The notes below the pieces were generated by a model. It was not told the DNA's origin, did no database searches, and was given only the letters and a program-made list of their open reading frames with translations. Shown here in pieces: positions 44,901-55,400 of a DNA stretch of 64,000 nt. Within the stretch, counting starts at the first letter, position 1, and each line of letters opens with the position of its first letter. The DNA comes from Linyphia triangularis. Lineage: Eukaryota; Arthropoda; Arachnida; Araneae; Linyphiidae. A program made the position numbers and the translations under genes. The stretch covers positions 105,164,366 to 105,228,365 of the forward strand of contig OZ021721.1 in NCBI GenBank assembly GCA_963978545.1, given 5' to 3'.

Positions 44901-46492
44901 AAGATTGTGAGGATGCATTTGACCAACTGAAGGAGGCTTTAACATCTGCACCGATCCTGACGTATCCTCAGCCCGATAAACAATTCATTCTTGACACGGA
45001 CGCGAGCAACGAGAGTGTCGGTGCTGTTTTGTCCCAAGAAATAGACGGCCAAGAACGAGTCGTAGCATATTGGAGTAAGTGCCTATCTAAACCGGAGAGG
45101 AATTACTGTGTCACCAGGAAAGAGTTGCTCGCAATAATTAAAGCCGTAGAGCATTTCCATCATTACGTCTACGGTAGGAAATTCCTGCTACGTACGGATC
45201 ATGCATCGTTGACCTGGCTTCTAAATTTCAAGAATCCCGAAGGTCAGATAGCCAGATGGATAGAGAGACTCCAAGAGTATGACATCGATATCCTTCATCG
45301 GAAAGGATCATCACATGGAAACGCAGACGCCCTGTCTAGAAGACCCTGCCCAGAGAGCTGCCGATATTGTTCCAGGGTTGAAGCGAGTTACGGGCTGATC
45401 AATCCGGTAATACGCCAAATTACATCTTCAACATCATCGGATCCAGACCCGTGGAGTGACGGAGAAGTCAGAAGAGACCAACTGGGAGATCATGACGTCA
45501 AGCCAATAATCGATTTAAAGGAGTCTTCGAATGCGACACCTACTTGGCAGGACATTTCCACCTTTAGTCCTACGACAAAGCAATATTGGGCCCTCTGGGA
45601 CTCCCTCCATATTCGGAACGGCGTGCTATACCAGAAGTTCGAATCTGATGATGGAAAGACATCTCGATGGCAACTATTACTTCCAAGGTCTCGAGTCCCA
45701 GACGTTCTTAAAGAACTTCATAGTAGTCCAGCTGGAGGCCACTTCGGAGTAATGAAGACGTTGCAAAGAGTTCGAGAGCGCTTCTACTGGAGTAAGGCGA
45801 GAGCCGACGTGGAGAAGTGGTGCCGATCATGTGATGCCTGTGCAGCCCGGAAAGGACCGAAGAAACGCAGTCGAGGAAAACTGCAACGTTACAACGTGGG
45901 AGCTCCTTTTGAACGGATTGCGTTTGACATCTTGGGACCACTACCACGATCTGCTGACGGCAACAAATACATCCTTGTTGTCATGGATTATTTTACGAAG
46001 TGGCCTGAAGCGTATCCTATCCCTGATCAAGAGGCTACCACCGTTGCAGAGGTAATGGTTCAGAGCTGGATTTCCAGATTTGGAGTGCCTCTTCAGTTAC
46101 ACTTTGATCAAGGAAGAAATTTTACCTCTGCTGTAATGAAAGGACTTTGTGATCTACTTGGCATTGGCAAAACGCAGACGACGCCTTTACACCCACAATC
46201 GGATGGCATGGTGGAGAGGTTTAACAGAACCATCCTCAATAACCTCTCACTGATGGTTTCAAGAAACCAACAGGACTGGGATCAGAAGTTACCTTTGTTT
46301 CTTCTGGCCTATCGCAGTGCTGTCCACGAGACTACCGGCTATTCCCCATCCCAGATGCTCTTCGGTCGTAACCTTCGTCTGCCGTGTGATCTGTTGTTTG
46401 GCCGCCCTCCAGATGCACCTTCATCGCCAGAGGAGTACGTCGAGGATCTTCAGGCACGGTTTGAAGATGTGCACAATTTTGCCAGAGAGTGA
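41957..46492 (+). CDS. Gypsy gag-pol polyprotein, ended by an in-frame TGA
   Basis: Start chosen at the ATG just after the primer binding site (the open frame itself extends back into the LTR); 1511 residues to TGA. Residues about 5-135: Glu/Lys-rich coiled coil with repeating Q-E-x-M-K units. Then a capsid-like region, and a CCHC zinc knuckle near 375-388 (CWNCGGEGHMRKDC). Protease DTGA near 453. RT YLDD at 866-869. RNase H acidic start (ILDTDAS) near 1013. Integrase HHCC finger from about 1253 (LHSSPAGGHFG...CRSCDAC). Integrase catalytic residues D1324 (FDILGP), D1384 (HFDQG) and E1420 (VERFNR) are all present. The same frame reopens after the TGA and runs to TAA at 46754-46756, carrying the GPY-type integrase tail. 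So this copy lacks an intact integrase C-terminus. Gag and pol share one frame, with no programmed shift visible. Confidence 0.95.
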   Translation: MPITRAMVEQEEKFQQLFAFMQEMEKKLSKGQEEMKKSQDEMKASQEQMKAGQEEMQKNISAITDGQEELKKNLLATMEESVKQIEDKFEEKFEDVEKKCNSLEGKVENVEVKFNDLERKIEILEKKNLEENLDEIEEKIDQMLEKRLSSRTISDDLKCVPITTRPSIKLSTYNGKSSWQVYKTQFTIVANANGWDSVTKACQLAASLRAEAADILQTLCEEQRLDFNALSSALELRFGEKCVKGYSRLQLKSRQQKPTETLQELATDVERRSHLAFSDCPAETREILSLQYFVDGIRDVEIQKALRMADVKDLKSALVYAMKYEAAQQATRRERHPIRTATIQEPEQIAARLDELQRQVSNLRRYTPEKKQSLKCWNCGGEGHMRKDCRTRQDTGAKTSPRKEDGSHLARRRLPVVEKPHFRSLQISAMSGGSNGLFIMGHVNGVPCNMIIDTGANVTIIRKDLAQQLDGRLIWTPPCVTLQTVSGDKINIHGKTNINITFGSASYHHTAYVADIMDTCILGLDFLRKYNFSLDFKNNELHSVSEDIALFGIQDSEVKSVHQIIAQNDITLPARTELLLPGYIAEDKSFRYGIMEYPENHNSPKGVLVASTLVDLSRPAIPVRVANVSDKAKVIKKGEVLATCTPVTCINRITNPPVTVSSENLTSELLQNAPLNNKERSAAQLVIQEVFSRTSLDVGRTSLTQHRIDTGDHPPIKQPPRRLPFAKQEDVGSLLKEMQDSDVIEPSASPWASPIVLVRKKDGSTRFCVDYRKLNDVTKDSYPLPRIDDTLDILSGNKWFSTLDLKSGYWQVEIHPDDKEKTAFTTGQGLWQFKVMPFGLCNAPATFERLMETVLRGLSYEACLVYLDDIIIVGRSFEEHLENFRKVLGKLKDANLKLSPAKCKLFRHEVTYLGHVTSAEGVRIDPEKVSAVKEWRCPKDVHQLRSFLGLCTYYRRFMKDFSYIARPLHRLTESKQKFLWTKDCEDAFDQLKEALTSAPILTYPQPDKQFILDTDASNESVGAVLSQEIDGQERVVAYWSKCLSKPERNYCVTRKELLAIIKAVEHFHHYVYGRKFLLRTDHASLTWLLNFKNPEGQIARWIERLQEYDIDILHRKGSSHGNADALSRRPCPESCRYCSRVEASYGLINPVIRQITSSTSSDPDPWSDGEVRRDQLGDHDVKPIIDLKESSNATPTWQDISTFSPTTKQYWALWDSLHIRNGVLYQKFESDDGKTSRWQLLLPRSRVPDVLKELHSSPAGGHFGVMKTLQRVRERFYWSKARADVEKWCRSCDACAARKGPKKRSRGKLQRYNVGAPFERIAFDILGPLPRSADGNKYILVVMDYFTKWPEAYPIPDQEATTVAEVMVQSWISRFGVPLQLHFDQGRNFTSAVMKGLCDLLGIGKTQTTPLHPQSDGMVERFNRTILNNLSLMVSRNQQDWDQKLPLFLLAYRSAVHETTGYSPSQMLFGRNLRLPCDLLFGRPPDAPSSPEEYVEDLQARFEDVHNFARE

Positions 46493-46756
46493 ATCAACTT
46501 GGCGACGGACAAGATGAAGACCAGATACGACACGAAGGCTACAGGACATCAATTCCAGGAAGGTGACAAGGTTTGGTTCTGGAACACGAAACGACAAAAA
46601 GGACTTTCTCCCAAACTTCAGTCTCATTGGGATGGTCCTTACTCAGTCCTCAACCGGCTGAATGATGTCGTGGTCCGAATACGTAAGTCACCAAATTCTA
46701 AACCTAGAGTCGTTCATTACGACAGGTTAGCCCCTTACTATGGCCATAGTGTGTAA
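46493..46756 (+). pseudogene. Separated integrase C-terminal segment (GPY-type module)
   Basis: It continues the gag-pol frame after the TGA. It holds WDGPYSVL and a basic tail ending in YDRLAPYY, the usual Gypsy integrase C-terminus. It would be translated only by stop readthrough or re-initiation, for which I see no evidence. Confidence 0.85.
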
Positions 46757-46968
46757 TCCCCATAGTTTGTAATTCCCATAGTTTGTAATCCCCCTAATGT
46801 ACAAAGTGTATATAGTTATTAAGACCATGGTCACATGTGTATATAAATTTTTAAGTTTATTGTTTATTTAATTGTTTATTTAATTATTTATTTATTCAGT
46901 ATTGTTTCTGTATATAAATTAGTAAGTCTTTCTTTCCGGGAACTGTACTGCCCGGGACGTGCAGTCCT

Positions 46969-46982
46969 TGGGAGGGGGGCAA
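46969..46982 (+). promoter_or_regulatory. Polypurine tract
   Basis: GGGAGGGGGGCAA lies directly before the 3' LTR, as expected for plus-strand priming. Confidence 0.85.
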
Positions 46983-47735
46983 TGTTACGAATTTGTGTAT
47001 ATTTGTAAATATTTCGTAGTGCTAATTTTGTAAATAGTAATTTATGTACAAGGCAGTGCAATAGTTCTACGTTAAATTGGTTTCCCTGCAGTGAGCATCT
47101 CAATGTTTGATAGCGGGTTTTACAGAGGTAACTCTGGGAAGCGAGTTTCAAGGGGCAGGGCATTTAACATTATGGTAATGGGAATCTCGCCAAATTGGCG
47201 AGATAGAGCTAAGTTGGCGACGGTTTTGGCGACAAATTTTTGTCGCCAAATTTGGCGACATTTTCGGTACATGTATAGGTACATGTATCCCATATCCTAT
47301 ATAGGTCTTTTCGACTACTCTCTGGAAAGTTCTCCAGACATCTACCTCTGGAAGGTTCGTGAAGGTTCGCAGCCTCCCCTATATAAGGACGGCCGTGAGT
47401 AGAGTTAGTCAGTCAGTAGTTAGTTGTCTCTCAACGTTCATTGTGAGAGCTGTATTCCTGACTTGAGTTAGTTCGCGGATTTTGAGTCACTGAATTAGTT
47501 GACTGGAGATACTGAGCGAACTGTATTGCATTGTCTTTTGCGACGATTTAGCAGTTGTTTGTCAAGTTTTTAACTGCTGTTTTGTGCTCTATTGAGGTGA
47601 AAAGAGCTGTATTGTGTCTACTAGAACGAGAAGTTCTGGAGCTGTAAGAGAACTGTGAAGAGTTATTTTGGAATAAATTCCTGCAAGTTTTGATCTGCTT
47701 TGGCGTCAAATCTTTCGAACCCGTACAACGCAACA
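46983..47735 (+). repeat. 3' LTR of the Gypsy element (753 bp)
   Basis: Same ends as the 5' LTR; TATA box at 47380-47386 and AATAAA at 47672-47677. It lacks 30 bp present in the 5' LTR, between two TTGGCGA repeats. Confidence 0.97.
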
Positions 47736-48013
47736 ATAGTTTTTTTGGTCATGCATTTTAAAACTGAATCAAACTATAAAAAGTTCAATGGTAACACTAT
47801 TACACTATATTATTCCACATTTCAATTCAGAATCTAAAATCTCCAGAAAAATAATGCCAAGAAATGGCTTTTCTATTATTGTAAAGATTTCAGAGAAAAT
47901 GATAGCAGATTGCAAATACCATCACAAGCAACTGTATAACTTACGTAAGCTTAATAAGTACAGATAATTGTAGAAGTATGGGCTATCTATTTGATGGACA
48001 GAAAAAGACATTT

Positions 48014-48880
48014 CGTAGACTCTCCCTTAACTTGCCTAAATGGGAGTGAAGATAAGCAAAAATCCGGTTAAAGCAGAGAAAATTAATTTGATAGGTATGC
48101 ATATTTTTCAAATAATTTAAATGAAAAATTTAACAAATACTTAATTTTTTTACAAAAACTTACATATTAACAGGAACCTTTAAATCTTGCAACATATTAA
48201 GAGGAATCTTTAAAGAAATCAGTAACTTTTTTTCCTGCTGAATAACGGCTAATCAGGCCGGGACCTACAGTTTAGCATGGATTCCAAATCACAATGATCA
48301 TCCACATCCCAACATCTTTAGCATACGAGGCTAAAGCACTAAGTACACAGCTATCAGGTGAGCCTGCTAAAGGTGGGAGATTTGATTACTCACAGTTTTG
48401 ACCTTTTTTAAAAAGCATCACATCAAGGAAGGAAGCTGATGTCTGCTGTTCCACTAAACATAAAGCCATTTCCAATGTTTATAACCCATTTATACGTTAT
48501 ATGATGGTTGTGATATTGTATTTGATGTCAGTATCGTCATCATTGATCTTGAGCCACATCAGTAAAAGCCCCCATGATGTTGTCATTCCATACTCTCTTG
48601 CTGGCGATCCTTATCAATGCCCAGCCACTGAATCACATCTTCAGGATCGCTGTCCTTTCATCGATTAAGACATTTAAATGCCAATATAAAGTTCTGATAT
48701 TTCTGAATTGAAAAACATGTGCAATACTGCTACAGCATAAGCTCAAGGGAAAAATTTCAATCAAGAGCAAAAAATTGTTTTAATTTTTCCCATTTTTTTT
48801 ACGTTTTGCACTGTAAAAAATTCCGGCTGGTAAAACTGCTGATCTGGTTAAATGGAGACTGGTTAAAAGGGATTCTACTG
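48014..48880 (-). mobile_element. Tigger/pogo-like deletion derivative
   Basis: The right end reads, on the minus strand, CAGTAGAATCCCTTTTAACC followed by GTCTCCATTTAACC, next to TA at 48881-48882. The left end has the related GTAGACTCTCCCTTAACTTG. Inside, minus-strand DSDPEDVIQWLGID resembles the acidic region of Tigger/CENP-B-like transposases. No full transposase remains. The left boundary is approximate. Confidence 0.6.
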
Positions 48881-49252
48881 TATTGGGTAGTGGTAATCAA
48901 CTTCTCTTCTTAAGCAGGGACAACGGGGATTATCTTTTTGAATGCTACATGTCTCGTAATAGTGTTTTTTCCTAATATGGTCAAAGAAGCAAATACTTAT
49001 GTATTATGAAGAATCTAATACTAATATATTTACTCATGCTGAAATGAATACTCTAGTAAGATATGTTCATATTAGAAAACACTGATCATGAGTATAAATA
49101 TCTAATCCTGCATATATAAATTATCCTTATCAAAAATATATAATTTGTAAAATGAATTTTTTTTTTCAGTATTATATTCATTACGTCATTCAAATGCCAC
49201 ACAGCAGTGTTTCTTTTCTCAAAACTATAACAAAAATATGCACTATAAAGGC

Positions 49253-49258
49253 TTTATT
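49253..49258 (-). terminator. Polyadenylation signal of the SMYD5-like gene
   Basis: AATAAA on the minus strand, about 95 bases past the stop codon; a plausible but untested signal. Confidence 0.5.
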
Positions 49259-49351
49259 GAAATCTACAATTACATAATATATTTGAAGACTGGAAGTTTA
49301 AAGAAATAAGAAAGTTAAGAATATCATAGTAAAATTGAGGTGGAGCTAATT

Positions 49352-49445
49352 TTATGTTACATCAGTTTCACCATCACTTGTAAAATCTTCATTACAACGT
49401 TGACTTTCACATTTTGGACAGGTACAAGTAAATAAATAATTTTCT
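49352..49445 (-). CDS. SMYD5: SMYD5 last exon, post-SET cysteines
   Basis: The acceptor is TTTTCAG. It encodes [20 protein letters not shown] and [10 protein letters not shown], then TAA. Confidence 0.93.
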
Positions 49446-52400
49446 CTGAAAATATATGAATGGGTTTTAGTTTTTAAGCAAAATTAAATAAAAATTAACT
49501 TATCCCTACAAGCACTATATTCATAAAGAAAAAGTTTTGTTAATATTTAACAATGAATTTTAATCTTTCTAAATGAGTGGCTACATCATCCAAAAGCTGA
49601 TTTTTTTTTAATAATAAGGCAAGTTTTAGCTAAGCAACAATACTTTGACTAACTTAAATTGAAAAATCCTCAAAGTAAAGATATAAATATTTTCAAACAA
49701 AGTGTGTTACTCACATATTCTCAAAATCCTTATTAAGATTAAATTTACAATAATTTTCATGAATTGAACAAAATGCAAGATGAATATGAATTATGAAAAT
49801 ATATGGAAAGATAACTTCTATGAACTTCTAGATTGAGTAACTGATTTAGAAGAATCACTTATTAGGACAAAATGAAGATGCTTTTAATAACATTTGAAGT
49901 AAGAAGTTAGATTAAATCTGATAGAGGGAGTCCCACAAATGACCGACGATTTGAAAAATCAATTAATAAAAAACCGGAAGGCGATAGAAATGTGCGGTTT
50001 GCTGCATTATGCTTAAATTACCAGGGAATTTATTCTCATCAATTTTCAAAATTGGTTACAAAAGTTGCCAACAGATGATGACTAGGAAAAACTACAAAAC
50101 CATGTTTTTAAAATAACCACCATTTTCAGCAATAACGTGGCACAGTCTGAGGACAGGTGATGGAACTCCAAAACAGTAAAAATATGCTGTTCCAGCGAAT
50201 AAACATTTTCGAAGCATACGCTAGAATGTAAAAATAATACCAATATGAAAGGTTGGAATGAGTAGGGAATAGCAGCGCCATCTGTTGCCAACTTTTGTAA
50301 CTAATTTTGAAAATTGGTGAGAATAAATTCCCTAGTAATTTAAGCATAATGCAGTAAACGGCATATTTCTATCGCCTTCTGTTTTTTTCAATTGATTTTT
50401 CAACTCATTGGTCATTTGTGGGACACCCTGTATATACTATATGAAAAAATAGTACAGCAATTTTAAGTATACAAAAAGATTAACATAAAATTACAAAATA
50501 AATTGGTAAACTGAGTGTTAAAAATTTTTGAAACTTCATAAAAGAAAACATTCTCTTATGCAAAAACAAAATTTTATGATTTTACTTAACTTAGAAATGG
50601 AGTAATTTTAGTTGTATTGATAAATAAATCAGTCCGAAAAAAAAAAAAAACTAAATATAAAAATGTCAGAATGAGGATGAAAAGGAGAAAGTTTTAGTAA
50701 GAAGTCTTAACATGTAGAAATGTATGATGAGGTGAATGAAAAAAAGTAAAGTATAGACTAACAAATTTGTGTAGCAATTGTAGGCATCATCTGCAATTAA
50801 TAGCTTTGCCACTTCTTGCACAGTGAATGCACAAGGTTAGAAAAATTCAGTTAACAAAATTTAGTTCAAGAACACCTTTAAAGAATTCAATGACCACAAT
50901 CGCATTAAAAAACATTGGTGATCATGTTCAACGTGTTTTATTTAGTGCCAAAAGATCTATTTCAGAGAAATAAATCACAATATCTATTGTATAATGTTAT
51001 CAGTGCAATCATACAAAATGGTTGGGAAAAGTATGTAGTCAACACATGAAAAGGGGACTTCTGTATTTTACTGGGAATTCCTTCTAATATGTGTTAAATT
51101 CTCATGTTGAGTCATCATTTGAAATTGAAAGGCGATTTTTGTGTTCTTTATGAAGCACATGATAGTCTTGTAAAGTTTTAATTTGATGTTGATCTCTATT
51201 ATAATCCAAAAACTTTTTTTTTTCCATCTCCTGTAAAATCTGGAAATTGTCAGAAGATCCCTTTAATATTAAGCAATCTGTATAGTCAATATAAGGCAAA
51301 ATTTAAAATTGTAAATCGTAATCAAATTGAAACTTCAATAATATGTTTCAATACACTATATTGAAAACATTGCTTTATTGCTAAGTTTGTTGCAATAAAT
51401 TTTGCCATATTTAAAATTCAAATGCATGAGTACTAACCTTAAAAGTTTTATTCGGCTATGTCTACTTCGGTTCCTGTTAACTTCATCAAGATAGCAAACA
51501 ATTATTTCCTGGCAATAAATGTGAAATTACACATTAAATTTGAACAATTTAAAATGAAATAGTTAAGTTTTAAAAATAAAAAGAGTAAAAGCTTTTTATA
51601 ATGATTACTAAAATATAAACTAAATATTAAAATTATTTCTCCAGAAGAGATTATAATAGATTGAATTGATTAAAGAAGTCTTAATTTACATTATAAAATA
51701 AACACATAGTAAATTAAAGTAATTGTTGGAGTAAGTAAACTTTTAATGTGTACAGGTTCATTGTAATAAAACACATTAACTAATCACAAAAAAATACAAG
51801 GTATCTAAAAATGGACCGATAGTTTTCATAAAGAGAAATCAAGAAAACTGTGACAGATATTAAATTTATGCTTGCAAAATATTAATGTGTGAAGTCTGGA
51901 ATTTTTTTTTGACTAGGTATCTTTTGTAGGTACAAACTGACACCAATAGATAATGCTTTGTGACCAGAGTCTGTCAATCATTTGAATGCTCATGAAAATC
52001 ATAAAGATCTTGAGATGTTTTTCAAAGTTGTAATTGAGGTTTCACATTTTTCCCAAATGATCTGTGAAAGGTCCACAAATGTGCTAATGCTACATTGGTG
52101 CAGTGCATTTTTAAAGCTATCCCACAAGAAAAAATATCATGGGTAAGGTTTTCTAATGCTATAAGGACTTGCAATGGTATTCTAATGCAAAGACATGGTC
52201 ATCAAATTATCTTCCAAGATAGTGAAAACAATGCTCTTCTAATGAGGGTTCATACCATCTTGCATGAAGCAAGTTGTTTAAGATGATTCATCCATATCAT
52301 TAAGGATGACCACAAATCCTTATGAGCTTTACATGCAATAACACGAACGTACTTGCAGGAAAATTTAGTGTGTTGATGCCAAGCTATAAGAGGGAATGAG

Positions 52401-55400
52401 CACAATGAAGGTAATTTAATAGCTCTTCTTGAAGAAAGAAGCAATGCATTACCTTCACTCAAATTATGCATTGAAAAATGAGAAAGTTGGCTAAGTAGCA
52501 ACTTGCTAAATGAACTAATCCAATTGTTGGCTAATTCAATATAAAAAAATTTAATGAAGGAAATGAACAATATGAAAGAAAATCTCTTAGAGAAAACACA
52601 AAAAAAGCTAAAAAAATGTGAAGTGTGCTTTTACTTGATAGTTGTCTTAAAAGTGTTTGTGTTACATGAGCAATTATTAATATCTCTTCAATGAACAAGG
52701 ATGTTAGCAACAGGGGTAAATGATGTGTATAATCTATTAAAACATATATTATCAGCATTCAGGATGGAAGATTCACATTTAATGAGTTGTTTGAAAAAAC
52801 TACCTAGCTGGTGATCTGAAGCCCAGCCAACATGTCAATCATAAACCAAGCTGCAGCAAAGCTTGGTTGTTTTCAGATTATCTGGCGCCGTCAGCAACAC
52901 GAGGGCTATAATGAGCCGAAACATTCGTCATTTGACAAGCCAACATACATTTACAAACACCCATGCCTAACAAGGGACTCGAACCCGCAACCTCGCGGTC
53001 TAGAAGCTAGTATGCTAACCACTATACCGTTTAGTCGGTGATGCAGCAAAGGAAAGATTGCTTTGAAGTATTATGTTTACAAATACACTTTTTGCTTAAA
53101 CGTTGATTCAATCAGCATGGAATGAAAATTATGATGAATCTGACATATCTGATATATTAAGTGACTGCTGTTAGTTATTAAACCCAAAAAATTATATTTA
53201 ATTTCGAACCTAATGGGGAAATTGTTTTTCATCTATTTGAAATCACCAAATGTTGAAGTAGTAGTAGATTTGCACAATTACAAAGGAAATTTTGAAACTA
53301 GGTAATTCAAATGGATTGAAAGAATACCTACCACATAAAAGCTCATTTATATCAACTTGATTTAAGTAAATAATGTCATTTGGCCTGATTTAATAAGTTT
53401 ATAAACCATTCAGTGGTTGTGATTTTGGCAGAAGAAGGCAAGATATTTTAAACTTTTTGTTTTTACTTATAATAATCTCCTACAGTAAAATATTAATTTT
53501 GCTACTTCATTCCCTTTCGGTACTCAATCTCTTTTACTGAAATTATTAAACTTATATACAGGATATATATATATATATACATACAACTGAAAAAATTAAC
53601 AGTGACGTTTAAATACTTACCTCCCCAGGAAGTATTTCTTTTATTGCTTCCATTACAAGAGTAAAATTATTGTAAGGGAAAGTAGCTTCAGCATTCGGCA
53701 CACAGCTATGATTACCTTAAATGGAAAAAAAAAATATGAAATAATTGCAAATATCTGTTTAACTAATCATTACCATCTTTTCCTTTTATGCCCTCGAGCA
53801 CTTTGGCACAATGGCCTTTACCCCAGATCTCCTATCGTCTGCAGTTGTCCTACTTCTTTCCAGCTCGGACTTGTTTCTTTCCCTCTCCCTTATTCTGCAC
53901 CAGGTTAGTTTGATACGACCTCTTCAACGACATTCCTCTGGTACCCAAGTAAGAACAAGTTTTAGGGTTTCATCCATACTCATTCTTAGAATATGCCAAG
54001 TTAGGCACCACCTTCTGATTTTTATTGCCTCATCAAATGATCTTAATTTTGTGTTATACAGAAGTATTTCATTTGAAATACTATTGGGTCAAAAAAAAAA
54101 TTTATAATAATTCTTAAATTATTTTTTTAAAGACTTTTAGTTCTTTTCTTTACCCAACTTTTCAAGTTTCTATGTCTGGGAACCATACAAAAGCACTGAT
54201 CTTGCCAGAGATTTATACGGATTTAGTTTGACTCTCAAATCCATGTTTAGTGAAAAATCAAACTAAAATAGTTTTAAATATCACAAAAAGTACAAAATTG
54301 TACAGTACAGTTATAGTGTTTAATATAATCAACAATGATTAAAATACATGTTTGGGATTTTGAATTCCAAAATAAAACAAAAACATAATTTTCTATTGAT
54401 TAATAATTTAGTAACTCATTAAAAAGTTATCCATTTAGTTGCTTTGCCTATTCTCCTTTTGAGTTCAGAGCAGTGGTGGCATAAATAGGAAAAACAAAAA
54501 ATTCATTTGTTAGGACATAAAAAAATTTATTCCTTTGAAATTTTAAGTGTAGTGTAGAGCAAATATTAGAAACTTTACAAGACAGCAATTAAATGTTTAT
54601 AAGATTTACTGAGTTTATACTTCCTACCAAGACAAATGAAATATATATATATATATGAAGAAAAATTAAAGGCAAACAATAAGTGCTTATAATTTCAATA
54701 TGCACAACATTTCTAATTTAAATACACTAGTGTTTATAAATAAAAAAAAGGATTCCGAGTAAAGAAACATAAAATTATGATGGTAAATACATTAATATTA
54801 AACAATCTTGAGAAAGATTTGTTCGCATAAAAAGGCAAAGCAACATAACCGTATGAATGATACATGCCAAAATTAATAAAACAGATTGTTTTCGACCTTA
54901 GGTGAAGCGTTGACAAAATTGTCCCAAATGTTGTAACTCCGTCAAAGTATAGTAGTTTTTATGTCCAATCCTAACCAAAATGTATGAAAGGCATTGATTG
55001 TACATGCTCTGCATACCATAATTCAGTAGATATTAAGATAGATTTTGCCATTTCTTATTTCGAAAATTATCAAGTATCTTTTGGTTCAATGTATTGCATT
55101 GAGTTCTTGCATATCTTTCCTAAGAACATTCCTTACGTTTTCTATGACATTAAGTTCAAGGAAATATGATGGCCACTGCATTTGGTGAATTTCTTCATTG
55201 TTAAATATATTCAAAACAGGCAAAGAAAGAGGCATAAAAGTGAAGAAGTTTTCAAATGAGCCATGAAAATTATGTACATGCACTATGAAACATTCAAACA
55301 CTAATATTGAAAATTCATTCATGGTAAAGGATTATTTCTATCTATAATAATAAAACAAGCTGTGTGTGTGTCTGTCTGTGGCTCTGTGGATCTATAGAAA

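Larger units (their letters stand above)
41151..47735 (+). mobile_element. Complete Gypsy (Metaviridae-type) LTR retrotransposon
   Basis: A 6585-bp element with two LTRs, a 4-bp target duplication (ATAG at 41147-41150 and 47736-47739), a primer binding site, one gag-pol frame and a polypurine tract. No env frame is present. The LTRs differ by about ten substitutions plus one 30-bp indel, so insertion is fairly recent. The gag-pol frame contains a single in-frame TGA near its end. Pol order is protease, RT, RNase H, integrase, as in Gypsy. Confidence 0.97.

Noticed and set aside
46757..46982. A possible env gene downstream of gag-pol in the Gypsy element
   Set aside because: Only about 226 bases separate the pol end from the 3' LTR, and no open frame or membrane segment is present.
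52095..52286. Plus-strand open frame as a possible exon
   Set aside because: No recognisable family, no convincing splice sites, and it lies in an intron of the minus-strand SMYD5-like gene.
52970..53041. Possible functional tRNA gene on the minus strand
   Set aside because: The promoter boxes are good but the sequence continues into a SINE body and lacks a matching acceptor stem end.
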